Origin: Spirochaetota bacterium
GTDB lineage: Bacteria; Spirochaetota; Spirochaetia; Treponematales; Breznakiellaceae
Reading direction: 5' to 3'
Assembly: GCA_023398155.1 (NCBI GenBank)
Contig: JAEWSV010000327.1
Coordinates: 1-16,182, forward strand
DNA length: 16,182 nt
Shown: positions 14,866 through 16,182 of the stretch, piece by piece
Layout of the letters: the number at the start of each line of letters is the position of its first letter
Numbering within the stretch: position 1 is the stretch's first letter
Notes under the pieces: model-generated
Databases searched by the model: none
Told to the model about the DNA's origin: nothing
Seen by the model: only the letters and a program-made list of their open reading frames with translations
Made by a program: the position numbers and the translations under genes

Positions 14866-16182
14866 TCATTCCTTGGCGGCCTGCGGCCGACGGCGTACGA
14901 TGAATTCCTGTTTGGGCGTGCGGCGCGCGGTTTCGACTTCGTCCCGGATCGCCTCGTACAATCGCTCCTGCGCGCGGAACGGTTTCTCTCCTTCCGCCGG
15001 CCGGGACAGCGTCCACGTCCCGTCGCTCGCGAGGGAACGCGAACGGCAATTATCGCGGAAATAGGTCTTGAGTATCTCCAAGGCGCGGCGTTTGAGGTCG
15101 TCCTGGAGTATGGGGAACATGAGTTCCACCCGGCGCTCCAAGTTCCGCGGCATCCAATCCGCGCTGGAGAGATAGAGCTCCTCGGAACCTCCGTTGGCGA
15201 AATAGAACAACCGGGAGTGTTCCAGGCAGCGGTCCACGATGCTGATGACGGTTATGTTCTCCGACAGCCCTTCCACGCCGGGAACGAGCATGCAGATGCC
15301 GCGCACGTTGAGGAAGATCTTCACGCCCGATTGGGAAGCGCGGTAGAGGGCGTCGATGACGTCCACGTCCGCGAGCGAATTCATCTTTGCGAAGATGACG
15401 CCCGGATACTCCTGATTCGACCTTTTCGCCTCCCGGTCGATGAGCGCGATGAGCCGATGTTTGAGTTCGATGGGCGCGATGGTGAGCTTGCGCAGGGACT
15501 GGATCGTGGAATACCCCGTGATGGTATTGAAGAAGAGACTCGTCTCAAAGGCGAGTTCGTCGTTCGCCGAGAGGATAGCCAGGTCCCCGTAGAGTTTCGC
15601 GGTTTTATCGTTGTAATTTCCGGTGGACAGGTGCACGTATCGCTTGACCCCGTCGGTCTCCCTGCGCACCACCATGCAGGCCTTCGCGTGGACCTTGAGC
15701 CGCGCGAGGCCGTACACCACGATGACGCCCGCCTGCTCCAGCCGCGTAGCCCAAGCGATGTTGCGGCCCTCGTCGAACCGGGCCTTGAGCTCCACGAGCA
15801 CGGTCACCTGCTTACCGTTCTGGGCCGCGGTTTCCAGCGCCTTGACGATGGGGGAATCGCCGCTCGTACGGTAGAGCGTCGCCTTAATGGCGAGGACCTG
15901 CGGATCGGTCGCGGCGTCCTGAACGAACCGGATAGTGGGCTCGAACGAATGGTACGGATGGTGAAGGAGCACGTCCCCCGCGCGGATGCGGTCCCAGAGG
16001 GGTTCGTCCTCAGGCAGGTCCGCGGGCCAGAATGTCTTCCATACGGGCTCCCGGAGCTTGTCGAAGCCCTTGGTGAACGAAAGCTCCATGAGGCTTCGTA
16101 GATCGATGGGGCCCGGCATCTCGTACAGGTCGTCGCTCGCGAGGCCGAGCCGTTTGCTGATCTCGTCGCGGAGGCGGGGACT
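14866..16182 (-). CDS. ppk1: Polyphosphate kinase 1, C-terminal part (cut by window edge)
   Basis: PPK1 makes inorganic polyphosphate from ATP, reversibly, often at the membrane. The visible 439 residues hold the two catalytic C-terminal domains. The reading frame continues past the internal ATG at 16119 to the window edge (LRDEISKRLGLASDDLYEMPGP), which is normal PPK1 sequence, so the gene starts outside. The histidines equivalent to E. coli His435 (LKVHAKACMVV), His454 (VHLSTGNYNDKTAKLY) and His592 (IVDRCLEHSRLFYF) are all present, as is ELYLSSADWMPRNLERRVE. The stop codon lies two bases before the RlmI-like start, so the two genes form an operon. A role in phosphate storage or stress is from the family. 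Confidence 0.96.
   Translation of the reverse strand, partial: SPRLRDEISKRLGLASDDLYEMPGPIDLRSLMELSFTKGFDKLREPVWKTFWPADLPEDEPLWDRIRAGDVLLHHPYHSFEPTIRFVQDAATDPQVLAIKATLYRTSGDSPIVKALETAAQNGKQVTVLVELKARFDEGRNIAWATRLEQAGVIVVYGLARLKVHAKACMVVRRETDGVKRYVHLSTGNYNDKTAKLYGDLAILSANDELAFETSLFFNTITGYSTIQSLRKLTIAPIELKHRLIALIDREAKRSNQEYPGVIFAKMNSLADVDVIDALYRASQSGVKIFLNVRGICMLVPGVEGLSENITVISIVDRCLEHSRLFYFANGGSEELYLSSADWMPRNLERRVELMFPILQDDLKRRALEILKTYFRDNCRSRSLASDGTWTLSRPAEGEKPFRAQERLYEAIRDEVETARRTPKQEFIVRRRPQAAKE

Noticed and set aside
14869..15049. N-terminal extension of the RlmI-like protein to 498 residues
   Set aside because: The extension lies wholly within ppk1 and has no similarity to the family; a ribosome site supports ATG 14863.
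1..16182. CRISPR arrays, tRNA/rRNA genes, transposases, phage or toxin-antitoxin genes
   Set aside because: None recognised on either strand; intergenic gaps are all below about 225 bases and are accounted for by control elements.

Overview
This window comes from the chromosome of a GC-rich bacterium, and most of it is dense coding sequence. The gene set suggests a spirochaete of the Treponema/Spirochaeta type. It combines an HPr kinase and HPr with both His15 and Ser46, an NtrY/NtrX-like two-component pair, a LexA with the Ala-Gly cleavage site, and a cation/proton antiporter fused to a PTS EIIA domain. No sugar permease components are present. The phylum assignment is an inference from gene content, not from a marker gene. 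There are no RNA genes, CRISPR arrays, insertion sequences, phage genes or obvious signs of recent transfer.

Layout: (1) Bases 1-1005, minus strand: a rex-serC operon (serC is cut by the window edge). Its promoter carries a near-ideal Rex operator inside a 32-bp perfect palindrome. (2) Bases 1006-1226: divergent control region with the rex promoter, a 27-bp tandem duplication and a probable leaderless hprK promoter. (3) Bases 1227-7346, plus strand: hprK-ptsH-sensor kinase-sigma54 response regulator-lexA-holA. Gaps are 20 bp or less and two junctions are ATGA overlaps, so this reads as one operon. (4) Bases 7347-7480: an AT-rich promoter and leader. (5) Bases 7481-10585: an unusual type II NADH dehydrogenase with a cysteine-rich insert and a membrane-embedded C-terminal extension, followed by a long-chain polyprenyl diphosphate synthase. 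(6) Bases 10655-11245: mntP, with its own probable leaderless promoter. (7) Bases 11310-13454, minus strand: an antiporter-EIIA fusion with clear promoter, operator-like repeat, signal peptide and terminator. (8) Bases 13553-16182, minus strand: ppk1 (5' end outside the window) and an RlmI-like rRNA methyltransferase, tightly coupled.

How the genes may work together (inference): HprK, HPr and the EIIA-tailed antiporter look like parts of a regulatory rather than sugar-transporting PTS, linking phosphorylation state to ion homeostasis. Rex reads NADH/NAD+ while the NADH dehydrogenase and a quinone-type prenyl synthase set that ratio. The most unusual items are the NADH dehydrogenase with three repeated C-G-x3-C motifs and an Ala-rich repeat insert, the Rex palindrome that also contains the rex Shine-Dalgarno sequence, and the two genes that appear to start translation at the transcript's first bases. 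I did not find a wholly new multi-gene system.
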